Positions 50,232-62,899 of a stretch of 64,000 nucleotides of DNA are shown here, one piece after another. The stretch covers positions 1 to 64,000 of the forward strand of contig JASANE010003350.1 in assembly GCA_030248225.1 (NCBI GenBank), read 5' to 3'. This stretch comes from Trileptium ribeirensis. Its lineage: Eukaryota > Nematoda > Enoplea > Enoplida > Thoracostomopsidae. Numbering within the stretch: position 1 is the first letter of the stretch; each line of letters opens with the position of its first letter. Under the pieces are notes generated by a model. The model searched no databases. It had not been told where the DNA came from and worked only from the letters and a program-made list of their open reading frames with translations. Made by a program: the position numbers and the translations under genes.

Positions 50232-51013
50232 TATACAGTATATAGGAGTTTCTGTTTTAAAATCATGAATTGTCGGACCTCTCGCGTGTTATGTTGAAAT
50301 GCACACGGCATTGCTTGGCCATGGTATAAATTATCCTAAATCAAGCACTCGTCTGTTTGACTTAACGAAGGTTGCTCCGTCATATCCGCCCAGCGGAGTG
50401 AAAAGGGCACAGTTGGGTTTGTTAATAAAGGTGTTGTTTGAAGGGAAGTAGGATCATGTGATCTGGAGGACTGATGTAGACAGCTACACTTTATCGTATG
50501 AATTGAACATAGTTTGTACAACTAGGGACGATCGTCCGGTTAATCTTTGAGTACGCAGTAAATACTTCAGCCTATATTCGTCCTCTGTATCATGCGAACT
50601 GGATTGGAACATGGATGTCCGAACGTAGTATTAACGCATCGTTTGAACTGAAGGTGATTATCGTATAATGGAGCATTCGATCATATCGGCTGGCGGCGCT
50701 TGTGCAGTATCACATGTTGTTGGCTGGGAAATGCTATTTTAGGTGATCTATCGGATTTACGAAGCTGAATCGTAATAATCGTAGTAAATATCGTTTATAT
50801 TAACTGTCTGTTATTAATAAGCGTCGACGTAATACCATCATTGAGTACCGCTATTATCGGGTATCAGACATTGCTCAATAACTGGAATTTGTTACGGCAG
50901 AAGTAGCGACACGGCTTGTTACCGACTTGTTGGTTTTACACCGAATTGGCGTCAATCCATCGACCGCGACATCGTAAAGACTATTTGGTTCAGCTACTAC
51001 GGGACTGAGTAAC

Positions 51014-51259
51014 ATCGTTTGGTGTAGCGTTCCAAAGCTCGCCTAGACTCGCTTTCACCAGCTACGCCAACGACCAGGGACCGATTTTCGTCGGACGATA
51101 CTCGAAGTACTGTCTGTTTCGTTGCAAAGCCGGTGTGAATCGAAGAATCCCGAATTGGACGAGTGGAACCGAATTGCTGCGGACAATATTTGGCACTTTT
51201 CGAACAGTTTGAACAATGGTCAGTATATAAAGTTTAGTATATGCGTAAATATCTGGTAA
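51014..51259 (+). pseudogene. Possible PIF/Harbinger-type transposase fragment, right copy
   Basis: This is the mirror of 5374-5619. Here the start codon is changed to ATC and an in-frame TAG stands at 51044-51046. The W-x-x-I-A and W-x-F-x-N segments are still intact downstream. Confidence 0.38.
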
Positions 51260-51805
51260 TATGTTTCTGTCATTTTTGATGTAGTTAATATATAGTCGTG
51301 CTTACATTGCTTACAGACACTTAATAGTTGAGAGTTGTATGGGACTAGCTATGCTTTGTTGTACTTATCGCACGTACCTTCAAACTAAAAGTCGCGCGGG
51401 TATTTAGCCAATTTTCTTACTTCCGACGAGTTTACGCCTAAACGGTGGTTTAACCGGAAACGACTCCATAGTGCTGTTTTCAAGAGTTAAGTCAACCGAG
51501 CATTGACGTTCTGACTGCCCTTTGATTGGTTTTACTGAGAACAATCAATTAGAAATAGGTGGTGGGACGTTACGAACAGGCGTTGCGATTGGCAGGAAAG
51601 AGGGTTGTACCCGATAGGTGCAAACGTAAGTAACATAGTAAATCAGAGTGAAGTGGCAATATCGAATAAAGGTGAATAGGTGATAGGGCTTGATAATAGC
51701 AAATAGTGAACGAGTTAAAGCGAAGCGAAAAGTTCTCACAACCAGTCGCATACCTAAGGAGTATGTACACGAGCAATGGAATGGAAATGGATGGGCTGAA
51801 ATTAT

Positions 51806-51854
51806 GGAATGTTCTAGAAGTTTCTAGACTTTGCAGAATGTTCTGGAATCTTCG
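51806..51854. promoter_or_regulatory. Two perfect four-unit heat-shock elements
   Basis: GAA and TTC units alternate at exact 5-bp spacing: GAA 51807, TTC 51812, GAA 51817, TTC 51822, then a second run GAA 51836, TTC 51841, GAA 51846, TTC 51851. Each run matches the HSF consensus (nGAAn in alternating orientation, at least three units). They lie about 90 bp upstream of the retroelement fragment's ATG. HSF binding is inferred from the motif only. Confidence 0.6.
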
Positions 51855-51941
51855 CTAATTGTCGATCGCCGTAACAGTAGCCCCCACTCGTGACTAACAT
51901 CGCGGACCCCTCAAGGTGTGTTTACCAGACAGTTAAATACC

Positions 51942-53288
51942 ATGAATTCAGGCAACACTCCAATACTTATTAATGCAACCATACTTGGCACCCCAGTTAC
52001 GACACTTGTAGACACCGGAGCCGATGTCTTAATCATGTCCCAAGCCTAAGCTGCTCGTTTAGGTTTAGTACCTCGGGGCACGAACACTACCCGGATAGTA
52101 TCAGCTACCCAACAAGAATTGACAATAAGCGGAGTGGTGAAGGCACCAATCACCGTAGGATTGCTAAACACACCATGCGACTTTCAAGTAACAACTGACA
52201 CCCCGTACAAATGTAACCTGGGCACCGATGTCATGGCCTTGTTGCCATATGTGGCCATAAATTTCAGAGATCGCTGCTCGGATCTATCAAACGGGACAAA
52301 GAACTGTTCGGCGCCTTTCGCCGACCAAGGGGATTACCGACCACCAGTCATCAATGTAGTGACTAGGAAATATACACAAGTTCCGCCAAATACAGAACTA
52401 TTCGTTAACGCAATCCCTGAAATCACTCAACCGCCTGCTGGCCAAGCTTTATTTGTACCAGACCCCTTTATTAGGTGCATTGCTATTGCCCACGCTTTAG
52501 TGCTCACCGGCCAATGCCTGATTCCGATAGCAATGATGAATTTCTGGAACCTACCCGTTGCCATACATGCAGTTCAAACCATAGGGCATATTGAGATGTT
52601 TGATGATAATGAGGTTGAGCTCCTATATGATAGTAACAAGTGTTTGCTTCTACTTGGGCCTCCCAACCGCATTAAGCAGTGTAACAATTTCGGGGTTAGA
52701 CGAGACAATGTCGTACAGGTTATAAACGAGGAAAAGAAAGAAATCGACACCGAACGATCCATACAAGTATTGAGTAGGATTGACTTTGGACAAACGACCC
52801 TTAACCCGTACGAACTCAAACAATTAAAGACGACCATCTCTGAAAACGCAGTCGTATTCAGTGTACACCCGTTTGATCTAGGAAGGTGTGGTGTACACCA
52901 GCACAGAATAGTCACTGGAGACGCGAGGCCTATCAAACAGGTACCCTATCGCCTGGCACACTCATTACGAGAGCCCTTGCGGGAGGAATTGAATAATATG
53001 GTAGAAGCAGGTCTTATAACACCCTCTGATTCACCTTGGTTTTGCCCCATAGTTTATGTCATTAAAGGTGACGGCACCTTGCGCTTGTGTGTAGATTTTC
53101 GCAAACTCAACGTAGTCGCAGAGCGCGACGTAAACCCATTACCCCGCATAGATGACATACTGGGTTGTCTCAGGAACACAAAATTCATGTCCAGTTTGGA
53201 TCTTAATAAAGGTTTCTGGCAATTAGAATTAGACCCCGAACCAAGAAGAAAACCTTTGTCACTGTCCACGGAAGTTTACGCGGTTTAA
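51942..53288 (+). pseudogene. pol: Ty3/Gypsy-type protease-reverse transcriptase fragment, right copy
   Basis: This is a remnant of an LTR-retrotransposon pol gene. The frame opens at an ATG (51942) and soon shows the retropepsin active-site motif LVDTGA. An in-frame TAA (52047-52049) follows, then 412 open codons. The second half is the N-terminal part of a reverse transcriptase, with DFRKLN and the motif A segment SLDLNKGFWQL holding one catalytic Asp. The frame is lost by a small indel just after this motif, and the rest of RT (including the YxDD box), RNase H and integrase are absent. No gag is recognisable upstream and no paired LTRs were found. The stop in the protease is shared with the left copy, so the element was already dead when the arms formed. 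Confidence 0.88.
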
Positions 53289-54608
53289 ACTATATACTAA
53301 GTAATGGTCACAAAGAACAACAGGCCACAGAAAGCCGAAATTCGGGGTACGTTAGTGCCCGATTACTCGGAAATGACGGTAACCGGGCTCGATTGTCGGC
53401 CCGTAGCCGTCTAACGGCTTCAATTTCGAGAAAACGACCCGAGTACTCTTCGATAGGGAATTTCACGGGCTTTCGGGTGAGGTCAAAAGGGCCCCGATCG
53501 CACCAGGACTTAACTCTAAATTAGGAGACAAACACGTCAACTGACAACCAACAGCCGCTACTTACGCTAAGTTTGGCTGATGACAATGGTTCCGAGTAGA
53601 TATAACGCAGGTATAAGTATCGATATCTATATGTATGTATATATTAATGTGTGTGTTTAGATGCTCTATTTTCGCGCCCCGGCACTCCTTCTTTCCCGTT
53701 TCACCGACAAGTCACCCCGCTGCTATATGAGTTATCTTTCCGTTTCATGACCAGTGCATAATTCACTGCGAAAACTTGACATAAAATCCCGTCTGTTGTG
53801 CACGATTTCTGTACTCGACCCCTGACATCAAATGCGCCCATGCGACCTTTATTCAACTCGATAAAACAAATTCTAAGCATCTCAGCTTGAGCATAAGGTG
53901 TTTGCTTTCCTAAAGGAGCGATCTCTTGGTACTGCCTTAGTTGAATTATGTTGTTCTCATGTAGTGCCAGTGTATTGTTTGATAATTAAGCCATAAGAGC
54001 ACGGTTTAGAGGCCAGCCCCCGACCGCCCGAGAACCCGACAGCCCCTTATGACACCTCTTGCTAGTAACTCATTGAAGGTACGGCATTACAATATTTTCC
54101 CCTGGAACTACCTCGATTAAACTATTAAAATTACCAAAGTTTGCAGTAATACGTATACATGGTTTAGGTCTAGGGCCAGTGCCTAGGAAATCGTTTCCAT
54201 AAAATTGAACTAACGGCAGGGCCTGACGCCCCCTCCAGTTGCTGTCCACTCGTTAAAGGCACATTCCTGTGTCCCCGTTTTCCAAAATAAATACTATCAT
54301 AGGTCCAATATAGAATACTAGCCCCCTCGCGCGAATCACTTTGACCCCAAATCGAGCAAGTGCAAAACCCCGTTTTTCTTTGGAGCGAGTTGATCGCTGA
54401 GTTTAGCCGTTCTTTTATCTCTGGTTGCCCTTTAGGCTATGTATTATGTATGCATTGAGTTATCTTCTCCTTCTTTCTCTCTCCTTTTTCTATTTTCCAG
54501 TTTTAAGACTTGATAATGCACGGGGAGTTTAAGCCCGCTGCAGATACTTCGGTACTGTCCACTCGACTATATATGTTATGGAAGAATCGACTAAAATGTC
54601 GATGATAA
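53289..54608. other. Outer right arm downstream of the retroelement fragment
   Basis: No further pol sequence follows the break at 53288. The mirror of the 101-codon ORF (2660-2965) has stops here. No gene can be supported. Confidence 0.4.
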
Positions 54609-54640
54609 CTCGACTGCACAATTTCAATCGTGCAGTCGAG
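54609..54640. other. 32-nt stem-loop, right copy
   Basis: This is the mirror of 1977-2008. The arms CTCGACTGCAC and GTGCAGTCGAG are intact around a loop containing TTTCAA. Confidence 0.7.
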
Positions 54641-56614
54641 ATGCTGAACAACTGCAGCGTTCATAGTACACTAAGGCATATAAGATAAGCTGTAGGGAAA
54701 AGACAAAAGAAAAGAACTACAAAAAGGGTGCAACAGAGAGAGAAAGAACCAAAGAAAAGAAACGCCAACCAAAAGGTGGCGCAGACGCGTCCGAGGGCGA
54801 AACGCCTTGTGTGCACTCTGCCTAAAAGAAGCGCATGAAACAAACCGGCAGGACCACCGAGTGTTGTCAAGAAAGACACTACGCCTGTTGGATCGCAAAC
54901 CGACTTCGGGCGCGGCCCGTGCTCCATACATAAGTGCTGAACGCCCCCGAGCACAAGTTAAAACCCAACTATAGGGCCGCTCCGATCTCTCGCCAGAACT
55001 AGTATGACGATAAAATTGGTCGCTTACGAGACCGACAAGGATGGCACAGGCTCGCCCCCACCAGATTAGGTCGTTGAAACTGTAGGTAGGGGCGACCCCT
55101 GCGAGCATGAAAAACCGCGCCCCTGGCACGTATAATATAGATCAGGGTGCGTTCCACCGCCGAAATTAATCTCATCGACGTACGACAACCATTTGCTGAA
55201 TTCTGCAGAGAGGGAGGGCGGCAGCCAAAATTTTTATCTGGGCGATAGGATACATTGAATCGAAGGTAATGCTGCTAGGGTATTGTGTCTCAGTAAACTA
55301 AGGATAATACGTCACCTAGAATACGATTAGCAGTTGGAACCGTCGTAGTTCACATAGGCCACAAACCCGGCTCTAATGGCGAAACAATATGGAAAGCTCA
55401 GTAGGGACGGTAGGCAATTTACAGGCTAGGACGTATACCGGACGGAGTTTCTGCATATCTGACGGTTCCGAGTATGCCGCAGATTTCAATTCATGACTTG
55501 TTAGCCTACGCATAATTGTAGTGTACCCGATGCGATCATTATAACTATACACTGTCTTTTACCATATCTTCGTGCTTATGACCATACATTGTTCAGTACT
55601 ATAGTCTGATGTTTATGACCTTGCATTAATTTGTGCGCGTACTCACGCACCGAGTTCCACCATCCCCAAAAAAGGTAAACTCCGTCGCCGAAGGGATTTG
55701 TCCACACGGATTTTGTGGTAACCCTGGCGTGCATCTCATTCTTTCGTGCACCCTGGTAGCGCCGCGCGCTACGCCGAGCGAGCTTCGAAACAGTTCAGTC
55801 TTTGTTCTGGAACACATAGCCGCACGAACGACGCTAGTATTGGGAGCGCTGGGATAGAGATTTCTGATGCCCCGTCTAGTTGGGCCCTCTCTCGCTCTGT
55901 GCCCCTCAATAGGAGTAAACCCGAAACTAGGTTGAGCTACACATAATCCCCTCCGATGGTGCAGCTATTTTATTTTGTTACGGCCAACTGTTTTGCCCCT
56001 AATCCGTGCAATTGTACATACAGTTGAAATAAGAGCTTTGAAAGGCAGTCAACCGCGTCCTGTGTCCTTGGATTAAGTAGCGCGATATGGACGTCCGAAT
56101 GGACGGGCTAATCCCACGTACCACGGCTTGCAGATGTGAATATTCCAAGCCCTGACACGCGTGGTTCGCCACCGGTGTTTGCATAAGAAAATGACAAAAT
56201 TATGGCGAGAATGGTCCACCAAATCATCGATCGAACTCACTCGTGAAATTATCATACTCAAATAAAGTATAAAATTTATTAGAAAAACTTTATCACCACA
56301 TACGAATGCAACTAAGTTGTCAAGTTACTAACTAGGTAGTCCGACGTTAAACTCTCAGGGAATGTCGGATCACTGTGGGGGCCACTTAGGCTACGAACCG
56401 TTGAAGTGTTCGACAGTGATTTAATCGAGTTGAATCCAAAACTTTACCTTGTAAACCTAAATCATCACGAAATTTCCCTTCAAATTAAAACAGACAAAAC
56501 AACTTCCTTTAAACTAATATAGGGAACATCGGTGGGACATCATGACCTGTGAGCAGGTTTCGGTGTTAACCTGCCTGGAGGACCTCAGCAGTCATACCAA
56601 AATACTAGACACGT
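54641..56614. other. Outermost right arm
   Basis: It has short ORFs only. Identity to the left arm is lowest here: the first 120 bases of the window differ from their mirror at many positions, often in clusters. Confidence 0.4.
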
Positions 56615-56825
56615 GCGCAACCAATCGAGCGGGGTCCGAACACACCTCGTGAAGCGCGCCTGCGGCCTGTTAAGCTACATAGCTTCTTAAATCTGACCAA
56701 GAAAAGTGACAAAATTTCAAAACTCACGGTCCACCCTTGAGGTTATGATAGCCGGAGTCGTATGGGCATGGTGTTGGGAAGTTGCGCCATGCAGCTGCGT
56801 CCCGTTATTACATAACTACATATAG

Positions 56826-56856
56826 CGTTAAATTCGTAAAGCTTACGAATTTAACG
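56826..56856. other. 31-nt near-perfect palindrome
   Basis: CGTTAAATTCGTAA, then AGC, then TTACGAATTTAACG: 14-bp perfect arms with a 3-nt centre. It lies about 45 bp beyond the 3' end of the non-LTR fragment. Confidence 0.75.
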
Positions 56857-56899
56857 GTTTCTTTGTTTTCCATATACTTATATATTATATATTACCCTA

Positions 56900-57229
56900 T
56901 TACCTGCCCCTGGCTAGCCAGAGTGCCCAGCCATGAACCAGATCACGCCAAGTATTTCGATCGCTGACCACCACATCCATAGCCGGAAAGGGATTTAATC
57001 GCCATTGGTTAGATGGAATGTGGCGAAAGGCATACTCGAGGTCTTCTGCCAATTGTCTCTTCCATGTTTGGAGCGCTCGACCGCGTGGACGTTTCCAATC
57101 ATCCGGGGTGTCGATATTAGCGTTGTCGAACCGGGTCGGATCTGAAGAGCCCGTTAGCCAAAAGCACCGGGTGAAGCAGACGTTTATTGCTGACGACGAC
57201 ACGTTGTGGGCCAGGAAATCCCATGTCAA
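56900..57229 (-). pseudogene. C-terminal end of a non-LTR retrotransposon ORF2-like protein
   Basis: This is an open frame of 109 codons without an ATG (it opens at TTG). It shows the tail typical of many non-LTR reverse transcriptase proteins: W-K-R-P-R-G-R followed by T-W-K-R-Q-L-x-x-D-L, then a D-R-x-T-W-R-x-L-V-H segment near the end. Such tails normally follow the RT domain, which is absent, as expected for a 5'-truncated insertion. The 5' break falls next to the 62-bp inverted repeat at 57259. Assignment to a clade is not possible by eye. Confidence 0.6.
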
Positions 57230-57258
57230 ACCTTCCGGAAACCCAACTATATTATGTA

Positions 57259-57320
57259 TAAAATTTTAATTAAAGTTATTAACAATTATTAATAATATTA
57301 ATAACTAGTTTAATATGTAT
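57259..57320 (+). repeat. 62-bp inverted repeat, first half
   Basis: It matches 57374-57435 in reverse complement at all 62 positions, with a 53-nt loop between. The sequence is almost pure A/T (ATTAATAA-rich). It may be a MITE-like or fold-back element, or the product of a local template switch. Confidence 0.9.
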
Positions 57321-57373
57321 GTTAAGACATATATGTTTGTCTGGAGCTTTGTTTTTATTTCCAATGCCTACAT

Positions 57374-57435
57374 ATACATATTAAACTAGTTATTAATATT
57401 ATTAATAATTGTTAATAACTTTAATTAAAATTTTA
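57374..57435 (-). repeat. 62-bp inverted repeat, second half
   Basis: This is the reverse-complement partner of 57259-57320, followed directly by a purine-rich tract. Confidence 0.9.
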
Positions 57436-57620
57436 AAGACAGAAAGAGGAGAGGAAGGAGATGTAAGGAAAGAGAGGCAGACAGAAACAGAAAACAAAAG
57501 GAAAAGACAGAGACAAGAGGATAGAAAAGAAAGAACGCGAGACACAACAGGAAAAAGGAGAGACAACAGACAACAAGGAGAAACCCAAAGCGGCAACCAA
57601 GGCATGGGAAGGGTATGGGG
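57434..57620. other. Purine-rich tract
   Basis: Nearly 190 bp of A and G with few pyrimidines (AGAAAGAGGAGAGGAAGGAG at its start). The plus-strand ORF across it is low-complexity Arg/Lys/Glu and is not a credible gene. Confidence 0.7.
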
Positions 57621-60600
57621 CAAAGGCTGCGGGCGAAGTTCGGGGGACTGGGTTAAATTCGGTCAAAGGACGAATGAATGGGGGTTCGATTGATACCAAA
57701 CACGAAAGAGTCAGCCCCAAAATTAGGTCCTGACCCATTCGGGTCAATTTATGTGTATTAGTATGAGGATCTTTAGCAGGCTTTCCTGGCCTAACTGTGG
57801 AGCGGAACAATGCCCCAGGGCAATCGTTGCGCTCGCTGTAAGAATGCCATTCAGATTAGGGTGATACCCTTGAACTCCTCAGAATTAAGAAAAGGCAACT
57901 AAAAGTGTGCAACTAGAGAGAGTCTTGACGAATGTAGGGGCGCTGTCCTGAGTTAACGGGAGAGCGGACGGAGACCCGTTGGGTATCTTTGGAGTCGTCT
58001 CGACAAGGTAAACACGATGAGGGGCGGTTTGCAATTTTTCGAGTTGGGGATAAGATTTTAGGAATTTTGTGCCCACTATCAGACTTAGGCGATTTTGGGG
58101 CGTACTTTGGCGGAGTACTACGGTCAACAGATGATCGGATAAAGACCTGCCGTACATTGTTGTGTTCGCCAAGAATAGGCGAGTCGAACAAGGGGTCGCA
58201 TGCCAATCTTTAGGGCTGACAGGAAATTAATACTATTTCACAAAATGGAAGAAAATTAAATGTTAACTCCTGTATTATACAATAGCAATTGACATGTACG
58301 ATAGGGGCGCGTTATTGCGGATGAACGGTTGGGCGGATAAAGATCCGTCAGGGCTCGTTGGAATCCTGTCGTTGGAATGTCTGGGCTATACAATGGCGTG
58401 TAATACTTTTACCGGAATTGCTCCCGAAACAGGACAGAACAAAAGGGGCACTTCTGATCGAGCGATTTTAGCAAGAATAAAAATTATGAGTAGGCTTTCG
58501 TCGTTTCCTACGTACCGGCGAAGAGACAAGATGTAACACAATGATGCTCTCAGGTTGCAAATTCGCCTATTCAACGCAGGGACACCTGAAGGGTCGGCAT
58601 AGGGCCTTTCATAGAAAATTATAGGAAGTTGTAAACTCGGTAGACGTATTGATCTTGGAGACGGTTTAGTCCAAACGTGTCGGCAGTACGGTAATAACGA
58701 GTTAAATCGAGCAGATTATTTAGAAAACAGGACTAACTACGGATCACTCTCGTTCTGGGGTATATATCGAACAAAAGGGAGATTCGTAGCGCGAGACACC
58801 GATATGATTGAAGGAAGACAACAACCCTACGTAGCGTAAGCAGCGGTTGTTTAGACGAATGAGAAATGAAATTATTAATATAACACAATAACCTATGGAC
58901 CGATTTTGCTCTAGTAGACCTCATTAGAAAGCCTGCCTGTTTAATTTTGCACCGAAAAGTATTCGGCTCATGGTTTCGAATTCCGGAGCAGTAACCGGGT
59001 ACGGCTCGTTGAAATCGCGTCCGGTTCATTCATTTACCAAAATCTATATTTGTTGTTTTCGCGTTTGTCGTTGTTTTTCCTTAAACTCAGCCATGGGAAT
59101 AAGTGCTGGTTAAGCTAGGTAAACTTAATATTTCGATGTTTGGCTACTCCCAGCGAATTTTGATTTTACTACTGTTCGTCATTCGGCGAACAGCCACTGC
59201 CGTTCGATTCATGGCAAGCTGCCAAGAGGCCTCCTATTCCCGGACGGTCGCAATTTTGATCTTACATGCCTAAGGATATACCCAAGAAATTCTGGCCTGG
59301 TCGAAGTCTCTAAACCCAAAAGTTCTGCTATGATTGGTTCAATTCAGCGGTATTTCGATTTTCTCATCCTATGACACGTCTCCTAGATTCGACACACGCA
59401 CAAATACAAAAGAAAGCATGACATATACGACGGACAATTATAGCGACATAAAAAGCAGTTAAGATTGCATACGGCATAACAACGGAAAAGATTATACGAG
59501 CAATACTAATCCATGGGGCTACAAGGGTCAGGCTTGCCCAATGGATGCGTTGAATTGAATCGCTATAGAGCGCTGGTTATCAGCCATTCGAGCTTTGTCG
59601 AGTCCTTAACGGGCCTTAATGAGAGTAAGGGCCAACGTAACAGACCGGAACTGTCCTGTTACACATATATCTTCATCGCTTAAAGACTTTTAGAAAGAGC
59701 TTCCGGTACTTCATTAAAGTTTATAACGGGAAATATTGATCTTAACTTTCTTGGGGATTTTCTAGTCGATGGGGCTTATCATGGTGCCAAAGTACACCTC
59801 ACAGAAATGTAATAAATTCTTCTCTTAAATAGTGCAATATATCAAGAACATAAGTTAATCACTGATAGTTTGACTGAACTGAAGATCTTATTGTTAATCT
59901 TCAGCCCTACTTCGTTAAATAATGCATAATATAAATTGATTCCACACAAAAGTCATATTTTATGTTTAGATCATTTTCGTTCGGACAGTTAGTTTTAATA
60001 ATATACATTTTTCAAAAACGACTTTCCAACATCAATCAAATAATCCGAATTTAGAATTTTAAATTCAAGAGATGTAACATAATCCGGTAAAAACAGTTTT
60101 TTGTATTTTTGAATTTTGGTATATTTCTGTATGCTTCTATATATTTTATATTTATACCATGAACTTCTGCACATGTCTAAGCTGAAACGTTCAATGCAAA
60201 ATGTGAAGTAAATAGCTCAATCTAATTTTATAAAAGATATAAACAAAAAGTAATATTATGCTGTTTTTAAATCCAAGTTCGAAAGAACTCTACTCATATA
60301 TTTTTATGCTTATCTATTTTAGTCTTTTTATGCCTCGGAACTTTGGCTTCAAAGACCAAACCAGTCTACGGTTGTGCCTATCACAGATTTTGTCCCAAGA
60401 TTTAGAAATAAGATCATTTACTATGAATTCCTTAAAATTTTTGTCTCTGGATTGATAAAAGTTTTGAACTATAAGTACATTTATTGGTGCATCTTTTTTG
60501 AGAACATTGAACTGAGAATCTTATCATGAGGCTGTTCCATTAAATCGTCGATTATGTATACAGTTTGAGTTTCTGATTTTTCAATAACTGTTGGTATTTA

Positions 60601-61081
60601 AGACTCAAAGTTAAGGTTGGGTATTTGTTCAGCCATATCATGATACGTCGTTTGCAACATACCATTGCACTAGACAATTTTTCAGTTTTATCCTAGTGTC
60701 GTAGCAAACTAGTTATTAGATGTGTATTCTTACAAATACCAGTAGCCCTACACTATAGCGGTTTAATGTTAAAACGTAGTATGTCCATGGCTTTACAAAG
60801 CCACTTAATTATATTCTGTTTATATCGTCCTCCGATAGCCAACCATTAAATTTTTTAGGGAATATTTTCCATTTTATTTATTACTGCATTGCACCATCTT
60901 TCTTTCTTTTTTCGTCTGTGTATAATTTTTTCAACCTTGAAGCTATTAGCTATACCTTTAAGCTACATCTTGTGAGTCTGGCTCTTATAATTCCTGCTAT
61001 TTTATCCTAGTAACGTATAGTTTCAGATCATACATACTCATAAGAGGTGGGAGTTATTCCCCTGAATCTTCGAGTTCCCCG
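57621..61081. other. Long stretch without a recognised gene
   Basis: It has short ORFs only (for example 58294-58536 and 60258-60455), none with a known domain. AT content rises strongly after about 59800. Confidence 0.45.
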
Positions 61082-61294
61082 ATGTCTTGGATACCTTCTC
61101 CCCTCTCCCCTCCGACGCCTCGTTTAGATGTTCACAAGTGGCTCACCCCTCTTCCCCGACGTAACGGCAGGTGCCGGACACATAGACCCCGCCGGCGCCG
61201 CAACCCCGACCCCCCCACCCCGACGACCTCTCCACGCCGATCCGCTGGCCGGCCTGGGAGGCCAAAGGTTTCATTCTACGAGGACCTAGTGTAA
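61082..61294 (+). other. Small GC-rich island with Pro/Arg-rich ORF
   Basis: About 210 bp of clearly GC-rich sequence inside very AT-rich DNA. Its plus frame encodes 70 codons rich in Pro and Arg (RPRRRRNPDPPTPTTSPRRS) ending YEDLV. Composition unlike both flanks suggests an inserted fragment. No family is recognised. Confidence 0.35.
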
Positions 61295-61309
61295 GAGGTG
61301 AGAATTTCG

Positions 61310-61460
61310 GCTCGAGTCTCTGCTCAGCTTGAGCCCGAGCCGAGCCCAGTTGGCATCAAATTATCCTGAGCCGAGCTTAAACTTTCAATCTCCGAGCCAA
61401 CTTTTTTCCAGTCGAGCCGGGCCGACCGCCTTGTCAAAAATACTCGAGCCAACTCGTCTA
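61310..61460. repeat. GAGCC-rich degenerate repeat
   Basis: The word GAGCC recurs about eight times, often as CGAGCC or GAGCCGAGC, at irregular spacing directly after the GC-rich island. Confidence 0.55.
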
Positions 61461-61657
61461 GACTCGTGCACAACACGATATACAATCGGATTATTTTACC
61501 AGTACAATAGCCGTATGGAAAAGCATTGTAACTGTAGAAAAACCAAGCCTGTCCATCCAGTCGATGACAACATCAAACCTTATAGTTTTTCAATTATTTC
61601 CTTGCATTTTGGAAAAATTTATCCAGGTAGTAAACCTCTATTTTTGTGAAAATAGTT

Positions 61658-62059
61658 CTAGCACAGGTCTCTGTGTATACCATATGGATACTTCATGAAC
61701 TGCACGATTATTTTATTCGTATGCCGTACAAAGCAAGGAGTACTATGAATGTACGCAAGACGGTAGTTTAGACTGCCCGTTGAATTCCCTGTCGGGACAA
61801 AGACATAGTTTTTAGACAAGACATTGTAGAACCAATTGAAAAAAACTTTCCTAAATATGACCGAAATGGATATCTTCTGAACAGCCTCGTCGAACGTCGA
61901 ACTGAGTCGAACGGTGCTTAAATTTTCGCTGTAAAATATAAATTTGAAAATTTCAGCAATTTCGTGTTGGGGGTTTATAGGAAAGATCTGTAGATTGCTT
62001 AAATCCGGTATTTGTACAGGCTGTTCCAATGTGTTAAAAACTTTCGAAAACCGTTGCAT
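61658..62059 (-). CDS. Hypothetical ORF, 133 codons
   Basis: It begins MQRFSKVFNTLEQPVQIPDL and is rich in Phe, Ile, Asn and Ser. There is no signal peptide, clear membrane segment or known motif. It is the longest ATG-started ORF outside the inverted repeat, in AT-rich DNA where chance ORFs of this size are less common. There is no mirror copy to test conservation. Confidence 0.25.
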   Translation of the reverse strand: MQRFSKVFNTLEQPVQIPDLSNLQIFPINPQHEIAEIFKFIFYSENLSTVRLSSTFDEAVQKISISVIFRKVFFNWFYNVLSKNYVFVPTGNSTGSLNYRLAYIHSTPCFVRHTNKIIVQFMKYPYGIHRDLC

Positions 62060-62880
62060 TTTGCAGATATCAAGTGGAACGTGTCCCCTCTAGGGCCGGA
62101 CTTAACTGTTGTTGTTAGGTTGGATACACTTTAATATAAAAGTAGTATTCTACAGAATCGCGTTAACTTTGGTGGTGTTTTGTTACCTATTTGTTCAGAT
62201 TGCCCCAGTGTTCTAGCAGTAACACTTTTGTAATTAGCTGCTACTTTTGTTACGCACGATTTACTTTATAATGTGTGGGGCAGGGCCGGATTATAATAAT
62301 ATTGCAGATAATTCCGCATAATATTGCGTTCTCGTTTTAATTTCTATAACTTTACCATGAAAACTGTAAAAGTTGTGGATGCGCGGCACTCTAATTATTG
62401 CTACTAACTGGTTTGTCACACACATACCAAAGAGCGATAGCTCTAGATCATATAAATAATATAAAGTATAGAGGGGTGGAGGTGCGGCGTCTGTGGATTT
62501 GGCGCCTGCGGCAGTTCCACAGCGGTGAACAACTTATCAATGGTGACGGTCGGCGCTTCGCACCAAGAGGGGTCCGGGCACCAGGATGTAACCTCCTATC
62601 ACTCCTATGAGCACATATGATATTCCCACATATATACAAGCTCTAATTAAGCAATTATGCGCGACTAAACTTAAAATGACCCCGTTGGCCATCCTATTTT
62701 GTCAAAACCGATGTAGAATCGAAAACCATTGTTACGGAACAAACAGGGAATTTGGCACTGTTGTTCGTTAACCAAAATTGGACAAAGTGAAATCCAACTG
62801 CCAGAAATTAGTAACTGTCTCGGAACAGAATTTTAGTGATTTCTTATTAATAGAAAACGGTTCATTGCTAATTAGAACAT
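62060..62880. other. Stretch without a recognised gene
   Basis: A 70-codon plus ORF (62398-62610) in a locally GC-richer patch (62470-62600) has no known domain. Nothing else is recognisable. Confidence 0.4.
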
Positions 62881-62899
62881 TGACCAATTCAGGATTCGC

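Noticed and set aside
57409..57693. Plus-strand ORF of 94 codons over the purine tract and its Ser/Pro/Phe-rich antisense ORF
   Set aside because: Both are low-complexity translations of a purine-rich stretch.
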